Shown in pieces: positions 1 through 6,652 of a stretch of DNA of 15,096 nucleotides. Each line of letters begins with the position of its first letter. Position 1 is the first letter of the stretch. Source of the stretch: Promethearchaeota archaeon. GTDB taxonomy: Archaea; Asgardarchaeota; Lokiarchaeia; Sigynarchaeales; SOKP01. The position numbers and the translations under genes were made by a program. The notes under the pieces were generated by a model. It was not told where the DNA came from, searched no databases, and saw nothing but the letters and a program-made list of their open reading frames with translations. The DNA lies in contig JAUWBH010000154.1 of NCBI GenBank assembly GCA_030605085.1, positions 1 to 15,096 on the forward strand. The letters are read 5' to 3'.

Positions 1-134
1 TGACGCATAATACCTTTTTTGGCACTTTTAAGGAATTCCAGCGTGCTTTGATAAAATTTATAATGAAATATAAATTACCATCACAAGAGATTAAAACTCG
101 ATGCAGTTTTTCGAAAATATTTAGTTCGTCATAA
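1..134 (+). CDS. IS630-type transposase, C-terminal fragment (runs off left edge)
   Basis: The codon phase starting at base 3 is open from the window edge to TAA at 132-134 and gives 43 residues beginning THNTFFGTFKEFQRALIKF. The two bases before it (TG) probably end a Val codon. The pattern (V)THN-x-FF-x-(S/T)-x-x-E-(F/L)-x-x-A-(L/I)-x-x-F is what I know from the extreme C-terminus of IS630/Tc1-mariner-type DDE transposases, just after the last catalytic acidic residue. Only the tail is in the window, so the DDE triad and the left terminal repeat cannot be inspected. I see no obvious terminal inverted repeat directly after the stop. It may be an intact IS copy or a remnant. It marks the left edge as a mobile-element boundary. 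Confidence 0.6.
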   Translation, partial: THNTFFGTFKEFQRALIKFIMKYKLPSQEIKTRCSFSKIFSSS

Positions 135-143
135 ATATATAAA
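131..143 (+). promoter_or_regulatory. TATA-like box upstream of the helical protein gene
   Basis: The run ATAAATATATAAA directly overlaps the end of the transposase reading frame. Archaeal TATA boxes sit about 25 bases before the transcript start, which would place initiation near base 160-165 and give a short leader to the ATG at 182. The region is AT-rich throughout, so a match of this kind is weak evidence. Confidence 0.3.
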
Positions 144-181
144 AAATAAAATTATAAAATTTGAAATACTTTATTAAATTG

Positions 182-916
182 ATGGACATCGAATCAAAAT
201 TATCCGAGATAAAAACATTTTTATCTATTTCTGAAGAGAAATTTGACTTAGATAAGGTCATATACGATTTTCCCGATGAGATAAAACTCCAACTATTAGA
301 AAAAGTCTCAAATTTTATTACAAATTTTAATATGTTTAAAAATATAAAGCCTTTCATGAATTCGGTGTACATCTGTGTCAAAAAGACTCTAGAAATTAAA
401 GCTGATATAAATGATTATGAAGAGTTATTTATAAAAAACTCGCTTATGCGATTTATTCAAGAATACATAGCTTATTCTAATTTATCGCAAAAAGAAGAAG
501 TTCTAAATTTTTTATCGCAATCTTTAGAAAAATTACAGCTACAACCTTTAATTATTAATCTCGGTTTACTTTTAAAACCAATGTATTCAGACCAAGACTA
601 TCTTGACAAAATTAAAGACTATGAGGAAATCGAAGTAACTTATATATTAAACGACGAAAATGAGTTAAAAATAAAGAAAGAAATTGATAGATGGCTTAAA
701 TCTCAGGAAATTATCTTAGATCGTCAAGATGATTTAAAAAGCAGATTGATAGCGGAATACGAAGAACTTGCTAGCAAATATAACCTTTCGAAGGGATCGA
801 AGGCATTCAATAAATTATTAAAAGAAGTAAATGAAATGTTGGCAATGAAACTCACTGTTTTAAGTCTAATGGCCTCAATGGAAGGTTCTTTCGAACCCGT
901 CCCTATAAATAAATGA
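182..916 (+). CDS. Helical protein of unknown function
   Basis: I do not recognise this gene. The frame is open from a TTG at 161, but the ATG at 182 seven codons later is the likelier start (244 residues). The protein is predicted to be almost wholly alpha-helical, rich in Glu, Lys, Leu and Ile, with no signal peptide, membrane segment or Cys motif, so a cytoplasmic scaffold or binding protein is plausible. The C-terminal third (from about residue 155) is strongly charged and could form a coiled coil. It ends with a short Pro-containing tail (EPVPINK). A TATA-like stretch at 131-143 fits a start just upstream. It stands alone between the transposase end and the repeat protein. Real coding is supported by its length, its continuous amphipathic pattern and the lack of competing frames. 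Confidence 0.7.
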   Translation: MDIESKLSEIKTFLSISEEKFDLDKVIYDFPDEIKLQLLEKVSNFITNFNMFKNIKPFMNSVYICVKKTLEIKADINDYEELFIKNSLMRFIQEYIAYSNLSQKEEVLNFLSQSLEKLQLQPLIINLGLLLKPMYSDQDYLDKIKDYEEIEVTYILNDENELKIKKEIDRWLKSQEIILDRQDDLKSRLIAEYEELASKYNLSKGSKAFNKLLKEVNEMLAMKLTVLSLMASMEGSFEPVPINK

Positions 917-1033
917 AAAAATTTTTCTACTTATTATACTTAGCGTAATCCCCAATTCTAACTTTTATGAGTAAATTAATAAATACAAATTGTTATAATT
1001 ATTTTTAGAACTAATTTTATTATTATTTGGAGA

Positions 1034-2089
1034 GTGAATTTTTTGGAAGAAAAAGAAAAGCCATCACCAGAAATAATCGAAAAAGATAAAAAAATTATTG
1101 AAGATCTTCAGAAGAAAAAAAAGGAAGAGAGAGAAGAATATTTAAAAACTACTGAAGTGGATAGAAAAAAGGCCTTTGAAGAAAGTAAATCACATATAGA
1201 ATCTTCTATTGGTGAGAAAGCCTTTATGATCGAAAAAAAGAAGGAGAGTGACCAACAACTTAAGGAAATAAAACCAGACATCGAAAAATCGGCTGAAGCT
1301 ATTAGTTCTCACGTTGGAGAGAAAGCGTACATGATCGAGAAAAAGAAAGAAAGCAACCAACAGCGCTTAGATCTAAAACCTAGAATTGGAAGTACGGCCG
1401 AAGCCATTAGCTCGCACATCGGAGAGAAAGCGTTCATGATCGAAAAAAAGAAGGAGAGCGACCAACAGCTCAAAGATTTGAAGCCAGACATCGAAAAATC
1501 AGCCGAAGCAATCAGCTCGCACATTGGAGAGAAAGCGTTTACAATCGAAAAAAGAAGAGAAAGCGACCAACAGCTCAAAGAATTGAAGCCAGACATCGAA
1601 AAAACTGCCGAAGCAATCAGTTCGCATGTTGGAGAGAAAGCGTATATGATCGAGAAAAAGAAAGAGAGCGACCGACAGCGCGTAGATCTAAAGCCTAAAA
1701 TCGAAAGTACGGTCGAAGCCATTAGCTCGCACATTGGAGAGAAAGCGTTCATGATCGAAAAAAGGAGAGAAAGCGGCCAACAGCTCAAAGAATTGAAGCC
1801 AGACATCGAAAAAACTGCCGAAGCAATCAGCTCGCACATTGGAGAGAAAGCGTTCATGATCAAGAAAAAGAAAGAGAGCGACCAACAACTCAAAGAATTG
1901 AAGCCAGACATCGAAAAATCTGCGGAAGCAATTGAAGAGTCCCTGTTTGAGAAAGCTTTTAGAATAGCGAAAAAGAGAGAAGAAGCGGCTATGCGGCAAT
2001 CAATAAAAACTAATGTAAAAGGAATAGGGGAAAAACTAGAATCTGAAATTGAGAAGATTGAACAGAAGAAAATTGACGAGAATAAGTAG
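1034..2089 (+). CDS. Coiled-coil protein made of 35-residue tandem repeats
   Basis: This 351-residue, highly charged protein has a Lys/Glu-rich N-terminal helix (about 1-53), seven well-kept 35-residue repeats (54-298), an eighth degenerate repeat (299-333) and a short charged tail. A typical unit starts AISSHIGEKAFMIEKKKESD and ends with LKPDIEKSAE. An invariant Lys-Pro near unit position 27-28 probably kinks a long helix once per unit. Thirty-five residues equal five heptads, so the repeats could form a continuous or segmented coiled coil. There is no signal peptide, membrane segment or Cys. Translation may begin at GTG 1034. The GGAG at 1029-1032 is far too close for that but well spaced (10 bases) for TTG 1043, so TTG is an alternative start. 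The codons are visibly GC-richer than those of the neighbouring genes. A filament-forming or scaffolding role is inferred only from architecture. Confidence 0.8.
   Translation: MNFLEEKEKPSPEIIEKDKKIIEDLQKKKKEEREEYLKTTEVDRKKAFEESKSHIESSIGEKAFMIEKKKESDQQLKEIKPDIEKSAEAISSHVGEKAYMIEKKKESNQQRLDLKPRIGSTAEAISSHIGEKAFMIEKKKESDQQLKDLKPDIEKSAEAISSHIGEKAFTIEKRRESDQQLKELKPDIEKTAEAISSHVGEKAYMIEKKKESDRQRVDLKPKIESTVEAISSHIGEKAFMIEKRRESGQQLKELKPDIEKTAEAISSHIGEKAFMIKKKKESDQQLKELKPDIEKSAEAIEESLFEKAFRIAKKREEAAMRQSIKTNVKGIGEKLESEIEKIEQKKIDENK
1193..2032 (+). repeat. 105-bp in-frame tandem repeats, with a 315-bp higher-order period
   Basis: Units begin at 1193, 1298, 1403, 1508, 1613, 1718, 1823 and (degenerate) 1928. 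Units 2 and 5 share a variant sequence (HVGEKAYMIEKKKES, then QQR/RQR and a DLKP-R/K-I stretch) and the DNA around a BglII-like AGATCTAAA. Units 3 and 6 share the GCCATTAGC opening, and units 4 and 7 share GCAATCAGC. The array therefore looks like a duplicated three-unit block (1298-1612 and 1613-1927) with later gene-conversion-like mixing. Conservation at DNA level suggests recent expansion. Confidence 0.85.
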
Positions 2090-2103
2090 GAAATTAATTT
2101 TAA

Positions 2104-2685
2104 TTACAAATTATTACCAAATTTGATTAATGAGTCTAAATCTAAATTTTCTAATCTTTTTTTATATTGGATAATTGAAGGTTCAATAAATCCATTGAAA
2201 TTATTAATCTCGTATTCAAATCGTCTGTAGAAATCTTTTAAAATTTCGTGCAAAATTTCTCTTTCTATTTGCAAATTCGTTTTTTTAGAAATACCAATTA
2301 CTAAAAGTCGTCCTTTTCTTTCGTATAGGATTCTCGTATCTTTAAAATTAATCTCCTGAATTTCTTCGTCTTCATTGTCGTCCTTTAATTCTTTAATAAA
2401 CATGTTTAGAGCCCCAAGTAAGCCACTAATCAAATCACCACTAGTAGTTAGTCGACTTGAATATTTTTTACTTATAAGAAGTGAATTAGTGAGACCATCG
2501 ACAAAGTATATAGCGAGAAATCTGTTTTCTTCAATAGGTATGCGTTCAATATCAAATCCATAATTTTTTCTTATAGAATTGCTATTCCATTTTAAAGGCA
2601 TTATATCATTCTTAATTTTTGAATAATTGACACAGTTGAATTTTATTTCATAATGTATCAATAATAAAAAAAAATCAATTCTCAT
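2104..2685 (-). CDS. Longin/roadblock-like small protein (Asgard type), tentative
   Basis: The frame opens at ATG 2685 (193 residues), but the first 28 residues are low-complexity and atypical, so the internal ATG at 2601 (165 residues, starting MPLKWNSNS) may be the true start. From there the pattern is strand (FLAIYFVDG), strand (SLLISKKYSS), helix (DLISGLLGALNMFIKEL), two strands (RILYERKGRLLVIGISKK) and a long helix (REILHEILKDFYRRFEYEI) ending at an NGF loop. This beta-beta-alpha-beta-beta-alpha order resembles longin/roadblock-type domains that are expanded in Asgard archaea and bind or regulate small GTPases in eukaryotes. The match is to fold pattern rather than to a diagnostic motif. 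There is no GTPase gene in the window. It is divergent from the ACT-like gene and ends 14 bases from the end of the repeat-protein gene. Confidence 0.55.
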   Translation of the reverse strand: MRIDFFLLLIHYEIKFNCVNYSKIKNDIMPLKWNSNSIRKNYGFDIERIPIEENRFLAIYFVDGLTNSLLISKKYSSRLTTSGDLISGLLGALNMFIKELKDDNEDEEIQEINFKDTRILYERKGRLLVIGISKKTNLQIEREILHEILKDFYRRFEYEINNFNGFIEPSIIQYKKRLENLDLDSLIKFGNNL

Positions 2686-2830
2686 AAAAATATGAACAAT
2701 ATCAACGTATTATAACAATAATATCGAAACATTTCTTAACTACAACAAAAAAAACAAATTTATATTAATAAAAATTCATATATTTTATTTGAATAGTATC
2801 TTAAAAACACTCTAAAAAGTTTTGATTATT
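2686..2830. promoter_or_regulatory. Divergent intergenic region with TATA-like sites
   Basis: This 145-base AT-rich gap separates the minus-strand longin-like gene from the plus-strand ACT-like gene. CATATATTTTA at 2777-2787 could be the TATA box of the plus-strand gene, giving a transcript start near 2810 and a leader of about 20 bases. I see no convincing box for the minus-strand gene and no inverted repeat that stands out from the AT background. Confidence 0.3.
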
Positions 2831-3280
2831 ATGGAAAATGAACGTGACAAAGAAGAACAAAAGAATAAAATTTCTATAGGGTTAATCTTGTCAAAAGATG
2901 ATTTAAACAAATCGATTTTTCCATCCGAAATTACCCAAGAAATTTTAGACACACCTTATTATCTATTGATTTTCATTTCTCGTGAAGATGTCGTTAAAAT
3001 CAGTTGCTTCCCCACTAAAACAAATAAAATCAAAAAAGTTCTAATAAAATTAACTGAATTTTCACCTGATTTAGTTAAAGGCATCTCTAAAGTTTTAAAA
3101 GAACTTAATTTAAGTAGAAATATTTTGCATACTACAGGTTTATGTTATGAAATGGAGCGGTGTTTTTACGAGACTTATTTATATAATGACTCTATTAGCG
3201 CAGATACCCTAAAGGAAAAATTTACAAGGATTCCGAAAGTAATCGATGTAATTGTCGAAGATATTCCGATTAAAAAGTAA
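2831..3280 (+). CDS. ACT-like small regulatory protein, tentative
   Basis: The protein has 149 residues from ATG 2831; a TTG three codons earlier is possible but less likely. After a charged N-terminus come a strand (KISIGLILSKDD), a strand (YYLLIFISREDVVKISCFP), a helix (SPDLVKGISKVLKELNL), then a strand NILHTTGLCYEMERCFYETY, a helix (ADTLKEKFTRIP) and a final strand (VIDVIVEDIPI). The helix / I-L-(x)n-G / E-x-x-C-x-x-E / closing V-x-V-x-V strand resembles ACT-type ligand-binding domains. No catalytic domain is attached, so it would act as a free-standing sensor or partner. There are no membrane segments. The assignment rests on secondary-structure pattern only, and a different alpha/beta fold is possible. 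Confidence 0.5.
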   Translation: MENERDKEEQKNKISIGLILSKDDLNKSIFPSEITQEILDTPYYLLIFISREDVVKISCFPTKTNKIKKVLIKLTEFSPDLVKGISKVLKELNLSRNILHTTGLCYEMERCFYETYLYNDSISADTLKEKFTRIPKVIDVIVEDIPIKK

Positions 3281-3369
3281 ATCTCTATTTCTATTAATTT
3301 TCATGTTTAATACTTAGTAGTTTGATTTAAATTAAAGCGCTTAAAAGTTTCTAATAATACTTAATATTG

Positions 3370-3759
3370 CTATACGTGCGATATTTTAGATAGAGATCTC
3401 CATATTTTCCAAAAAGCAAGCCACATGATTACGAATATAAATAGCGCAGTTGCAAAAACATACCCTCCTACAAATAAATCTACAAAAATCATAAATGGTA
3501 ATCCCGCTAACGAAAATCCCAACATATATCCATAGCCCCAGTATCTGTTTTTATACGCAATAATTACCCCCGGAATTGATGTAGTAAATATTATTGATAA
3601 ATACGCAATAATTTCCATAGAGGCGTAAATTACTAGCATATTTAACCAAGAAACAATTGAACCAATTATCATAAATACTACAGTCCCAACATCGAATTTA
3701 AATTCAGGTTCGACCTTTCCTAAAGGACTTACTGTCTTTTCTTTATCCTTGTTTTGCAT
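3370..3759 (-). CDS. Small four-helix membrane protein, unknown
   Basis: The protein has 129 residues from ATG 3759. After a soluble, charged N-terminus (about 1-22) there are four hydrophobic stretches at roughly 24-45, 46-68, 77-95 and 97-118, separated by short turns, one of which carries aromatic residues (KNRYWGYGY at 70-78). The C-terminus is basic (KIWRSLSK), so by the positive-inside rule both ends are probably cytoplasmic. A TTTAAAAAA stretch about 10-20 bases upstream could serve as the TATA box of a nearly leaderless transcript. I recognise no family. It is isolated, with about 90 bases to the convergent ACT-like gene and an RNA-like element upstream. Confidence 0.7.
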   Translation of the reverse strand: MQNKDKEKTVSPLGKVEPEFKFDVGTVVFMIIGSIVSWLNMLVIYASMEIIAYLSIIFTTSIPGVIIAYKNRYWGYGYMLGFSLAGLPFMIFVDLFVGGYVFATALFIFVIMWLAFWKIWRSLSKISHV

Positions 3760-3963
3760 CGATAATCTTTTTTAAATTATTCTTTTTTTAATGAAAACAA
3801 TAATTTAACATCAAATTAATATTTTAAAAGAAATAGTTTTTTAAATTGAGTTATATACTACTAATTTATATAGGGAAAAATATATATTATCATAAGATAA
3901 AGAATATAAGGTCAGAAATAGACATAAATGCCACATATTTAATTCAAACTACTAATAAAAATG

Positions 3964-3971
3964 AAAAAAAA
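3964..3971 (-). terminator. T8 run following the closing stem of the RNA candidate
   Basis: Eight A residues on the plus strand give a T8 tract on the minus strand, one base beyond the stable closing stem. Archaeal transcription commonly ends at such U-runs. The stem-plus-U-run arrangement is the main argument for reading the element on the minus strand. Confidence 0.4.
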
Positions 3972-3972
3972 T

Positions 3973-4091
3973 GACTCCTGCCGCACCCTGGATTTTTGTC
4001 TTTTGGTTAGTGTATTTCAATACACTCTAATTTTGCCCTCCTCCCCCTATTTAATTTTCGACCTTATCTTTAGGTCTCGCTGGCAGGAGTC
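3973..4091 (-). ncRNA. Candidate structured RNA, unassigned, with 10-bp closing stem
   Basis: In a 480-base AT-rich gap, GACTCCTGCC (3973-3982) and its perfect reverse complement GGCAGGAGTC (4082-4091) enclose a GC-enriched 119-base element. Inside are two further hairpins: 4009-4015 with 4020-4026 (7 bp, four-base loop) and 4060-4064 with 4072-4076 (5 bp, seven-base loop). A pyrimidine tract CCCTCCTCCCCC (4036-4047) lies between them and reads as a purine tract on the minus strand. The minus strand is favoured because the closing stem is followed there by eight T residues (complement of 3964-3971), like an archaeal U-run terminator. A TTTTAA-like box about 28 bases upstream (near 4119) would also fit. 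A plus-strand transcript from an ATATTTAAT box near 3935-3943 cannot be excluded. I match it to no known RNA family. Confidence 0.5.
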
Positions 4092-4242
4092 TCCCTTTAA
4101 AAATTTCTCAAATTCAATTAAAAGATCTTTTTAATTCACTTAAAAGATTTCTCTGGATAAAATTGATAAGTACAAATCTTTTTTAATGCGAATTATCATT
4201 ATTAAAAATAATAAAAAATTCATTACTATGAGGTTAAAATAG

Positions 4243-4734
4243 ATGGATGTAAGCACTCTTAAAAAAAATGTTAGTAGTGCGAATAAAACAGCAAAAAATG
4301 CAATAAAATACCTAGTAGATTGCTTATATGTTTACCAACAAGGAGACGATTCCGCTCTAGGTTATATGGGTTACGTTCTCTCGAAGAGTTTTTGTACAAA
4401 AGATAATTCTTCCCCCAGTGGTTTTAAAACTAGTCGCAGATATGAAAGTCTCATTAAAGCTCTACACGATAAAAAAAATACAGTTTTATCTACAATGGGA
4501 GGAACATGGCAGAAAGATTACAAAGATGTCGACCCCGACAAATACAATATAAAATTCACTAAAGAACAGAAAAAAAGTGGCGGATTGAAAATATTTATTG
4601 ATGCTGGTGGTCGAGATATTGATTTCCCTGTTACCGTTAAGAAAAACAATAAGGGTCAATGGAAAGTAACTGATGGATTTTCCTCCATGTTAATGGATGT
4701 CCGTAAACCTCAATCCGAAGTTGGCGACTTCTAA
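4243..4734 (+). CDS. Small soluble protein of unknown function
   Basis: The protein has 163 residues from ATG 4243, with a good ribosome-binding site GAGGT (4230-4234) eight bases upstream. The N-terminal half is helical (KTAKNAIKYLVDCLYVYQQG) and includes SALGYMGYVLS. The C-terminal half is likely beta-rich: GGTWQKDYKD, a Gly-containing strand pair (GGLKIFIDAGGRDIDFPVTV), then a KGQWKV strand and a final hydrophobic segment (FSSMLMDVRKP). The last part, in which a short strand, a D/S-rich turn and a G-x-W-x-V strand precede S-S-x-x-x-x-V-R-x-P, loosely recalls small domains of unknown function seen in bacterial DUF6935-type proteins, but I cannot confirm that. There is no signal peptide or membrane segment. 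A T11 run directly after the stop suggests it is a single-gene transcript. Confidence 0.75.
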   Translation: MDVSTLKKNVSSANKTAKNAIKYLVDCLYVYQQGDDSALGYMGYVLSKSFCTKDNSSPSGFKTSRRYESLIKALHDKKNTVLSTMGGTWQKDYKDVDPDKYNIKFTKEQKKSGGLKIFIDAGGRDIDFPVTVKKNNKGQWKVTDGFSSMLMDVRKPQSEVGDF

Positions 4735-4745
4735 TTTTTTTTTTT
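4735..4745 (+). terminator. T11 run immediately after the stop codon
   Basis: Eleven T residues begin directly after the TAA at 4732-4734, and another T8 run follows near 4763-4770. No stem precedes them, which fits the U-run type of archaeal termination. Confidence 0.45.
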
Positions 4746-4901
4746 AATAAAACAATATTATTTCTTTTTTTTGTATTGTATGAATAATTTGATTTTATTT
4801 TAAGAACGACAAAAAAATAAACAAGCATAAATAAATATTCAAAAAATTCGTTTTTTTAATAACAAATCAACTGTTTTTTAATAATATTGATAATCTTATT
4901 G

Positions 4902-4960
4902 TTTATTTGAATTAATTTAAATTTGAACTCATTTTTTTATTCAAATAAATATTTAAATAA
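4902..4960. promoter_or_regulatory. Putative tes promoter with an 11-bp inverted repeat
   Basis: TTTATTTGAAT (4902-4912) and ATTCAAATAAA (4939-4949) are perfect reverse complements separated by 26 bases. A TATA-like ATTTAAATAAA follows at 4951-4961, about 30 bases before the ATG at 4988. The repeat could be an operator for a dimeric regulator next to the TATA box. Both arms are almost pure A/T in an A/T-rich gap, so chance is a real alternative. Confidence 0.3.
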
Positions 4961-4987
4961 ACTTTTACGAATTAAGGGATAATACAT

Positions 4988-6652
4988 ATGACGGAAGATA
5001 TCATTAGAAAAACTACAAGCGTATGTCCAGAATGCTTACAAACGATACCCGCCGACATTTATGTCGATCCAGAGACTAACTGGGTTATGATCAGGAAAAA
5101 TTGCGAAGACCATGGCGATTTTAGAGATAAGATTTCGATCGATCCGGAAGAATACAAGTGGTCGCAAGTGTTCACAGACGAGATCGGCTCTACTACTGGT
5201 CACTCCACTAAACCAGAATGCGTATCCTCTGGCATAAAGCAAACGATCAACGGATGTCCTTACGATTGCGGTCTATGCGAAAATCATAAGTCAGCTCCAT
5301 GCATTTGTTTAATAGATATTACTAATAGGTGTAACCTCTCTTGCCCAATTTGCTTTGCGAATGCTAGCGCTAAAGGCTATGTTGTCAACCCTACTTTCGA
5401 TGAAATTGTTCAGATTATGGAGCATTTCAGGTCAATGGAACCTATTCCCGCCGCTATGCTTCAATTAGCTGGTGGTGAACCTACCATTAGAAACGATCTC
5501 CCTGAAATCATCCGTAAAGGGAAGGAATTAGGGTTTATTGAAATTATGCTTTCAACAAACGGCGTCAGAATGGGTAAGTCAGTAGAGTATTGTAGAGAGT
5601 TAAAAGAAGCGGGAGTTGATGCGGTCTATTTGCAATTTGACGCAACCGACGAACCAGAGGTTTGGAAAAAAATAAGAGGCGTTAATTTGTGGCCTTTAAA
5701 GAAGAAAGTTATCGAAAACTGCCGTAAAGTAGGACAATATGGCATTATGTTAGTTCCAACGGTAGCTAAAGGCGTTAACGACCATTGCATTGGACCAATT
5801 ATGGACTATGCTAAAGAAAACGCGGATGTAATTTCGGGCGTCGTATTTCAACCAGTATCGTTGACTGGTCGAATTAACTACGAAGAGTTAATGGATTTAC
5901 GATATACAACCTCAGATCTAAAGGTTGCGATAAATAAACACACTAATAACGCAATTAAAAGATTCTATCCAATTGCCACAGCAGCAAAGTTCACGAGATT
6001 ACTCGCTTGGTTTGACGATATCCCACAATGGTCTACAACTAGCCATAAAGATTGTGGTTTCGCTACAGTACTTATCGTGAACAAAAAGGACGAATGGGAG
6101 CCTATTGAGAATTACTTTGATGTCGAAGGATTAATGAGATGGGCAAATAAAGTCTACGATATGGTTTGCGAAAAGGAAGTACCAAAATTAACCGGCCTCT
6201 TAAAAGGGATCAACTTGTCCGATTACGGCGGTATAGCAAGCACGATTGGCAACTTTATTGACGATATGACCAGTCTAGGTTATAGGCAGATGATGAAAGC
6301 TTATTTCCTTGCTGGAGCAGTCAGATATGTGAGAAATCCTGCCAAAATATTTACAAGCAATCTCTTTCAATCCTTTCTGCGATTAATCATGACGCCAAAT
6401 TTGGCTTCTGCGGGGAAATTCTTACATACCAAGAACCTGCTTGTTTCAGCGATGCATTTTCAAGACGCGTATAATTTTGACCTCGATAGAGTGCAGCAAT
6501 GCCTCGTACATTACGGATTAATTGATCCAAACGATCCTAAAAAAGTGATAGAGGTTCCCTTTTGCGCTAAGGAGGCAAAGAATGAACTTTTGTCTTCGCG
6601 TAATGAATACGCTCCACCGCGAGCGTTTAGAAAGGGCATTAGCACTTCCTAA
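4988..6652 (+). CDS. tes: Radical SAM tetraether lipid synthase (Tes-like)
   Basis: This 554-residue protein has the layout of the MJ0619/Tes family, which joins lipid tails by carbon-carbon bond formation to turn diether (archaeol) lipids into tetraethers (GDGT). The N-terminal CPEC (13-16) with C39 and H42 resembles the rubredoxin-like iron site. C78, then GCPYDCGLCENH (89-100) and C105/C107 supply an auxiliary cluster region. The radical-SAM motif C115-x3-C119-x2-C122 (NRCNLSCPICFA) and the SAM-binding GGEP (162-165) are intact. A C-terminal segment HFQDAYNFDLDRVQQCLVHYG and PFC are family hallmarks. It acts on membrane lipids at the cytoplasmic face. Only a weak AAGGGAT precedes the ATG. 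The end after PFC looks unusual: a 46-codon ORF in another frame carries a more family-like tail (see the overlapping entry). The exact substrate in this lineage is inferred. Confidence 0.85.
   Translation: MTEDIIRKTTSVCPECLQTIPADIYVDPETNWVMIRKNCEDHGDFRDKISIDPEEYKWSQVFTDEIGSTTGHSTKPECVSSGIKQTINGCPYDCGLCENHKSAPCICLIDITNRCNLSCPICFANASAKGYVVNPTFDEIVQIMEHFRSMEPIPAAMLQLAGGEPTIRNDLPEIIRKGKELGFIEIMLSTNGVRMGKSVEYCRELKEAGVDAVYLQFDATDEPEVWKKIRGVNLWPLKKKVIENCRKVGQYGIMLVPTVAKGVNDHCIGPIMDYAKENADVISGVVFQPVSLTGRINYEELMDLRYTTSDLKVAINKHTNNAIKRFYPIATAAKFTRLLAWFDDIPQWSTTSHKDCGFATVLIVNKKDEWEPIENYFDVEGLMRWANKVYDMVCEKEVPKLTGLLKGINLSDYGGIASTIGNFIDDMTSLGYRQMMKAYFLAGAVRYVRNPAKIFTSNLFQSFLRLIMTPNLASAGKFLHTKNLLVSAMHFQDAYNFDLDRVQQCLVHYGLIDPNDPKKVIEVPFCAKEAKNELLSSRNEYAPPRAFRKGISTS

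Larger units (their letters stand above)
3760..4242. other. Long intergenic region around the RNA candidate
   Basis: Apart from the structured element at 3973-4091, this gap is AT-rich. It holds several TATA-like runs (for example TTTATATAGGG near 3865-3875 and ATATATTAT near 3882-3890) and a repeated TTAAAAGAT word at about 4118-4126 and 4140-4148. No start codon with a sizeable reading frame is visible on either strand. Confidence 0.5.

Noticed and set aside
1309..1999. Minus-strand reading frames of 200 and 103 residues
   Set aside because: They are antisense shadows of the repeat gene, kept open only by the 105-bp period; their products are Ser/Phe/Leu-rich and repetitive.
1193..2032. 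CRISPR-like array of 105-bp repeats
   Set aside because: The repeats are contiguous, in frame and contain no unique spacers; they encode protein repeats.
3973..4091. 5S rRNA (similar length and closing stem)
   Set aside because: The conserved loop sequences of archaeal 5S rRNA are absent on both strands, and the internal hairpins do not match the 5S helices.
3973..4091. Miniature inverted-repeat element (10-bp perfect ends)
   Set aside because: No target-site duplication flanks it (AAAT on one side, TCCC on the other), and the internal nested hairpins with a U-run fit an RNA better. Not fully excluded.
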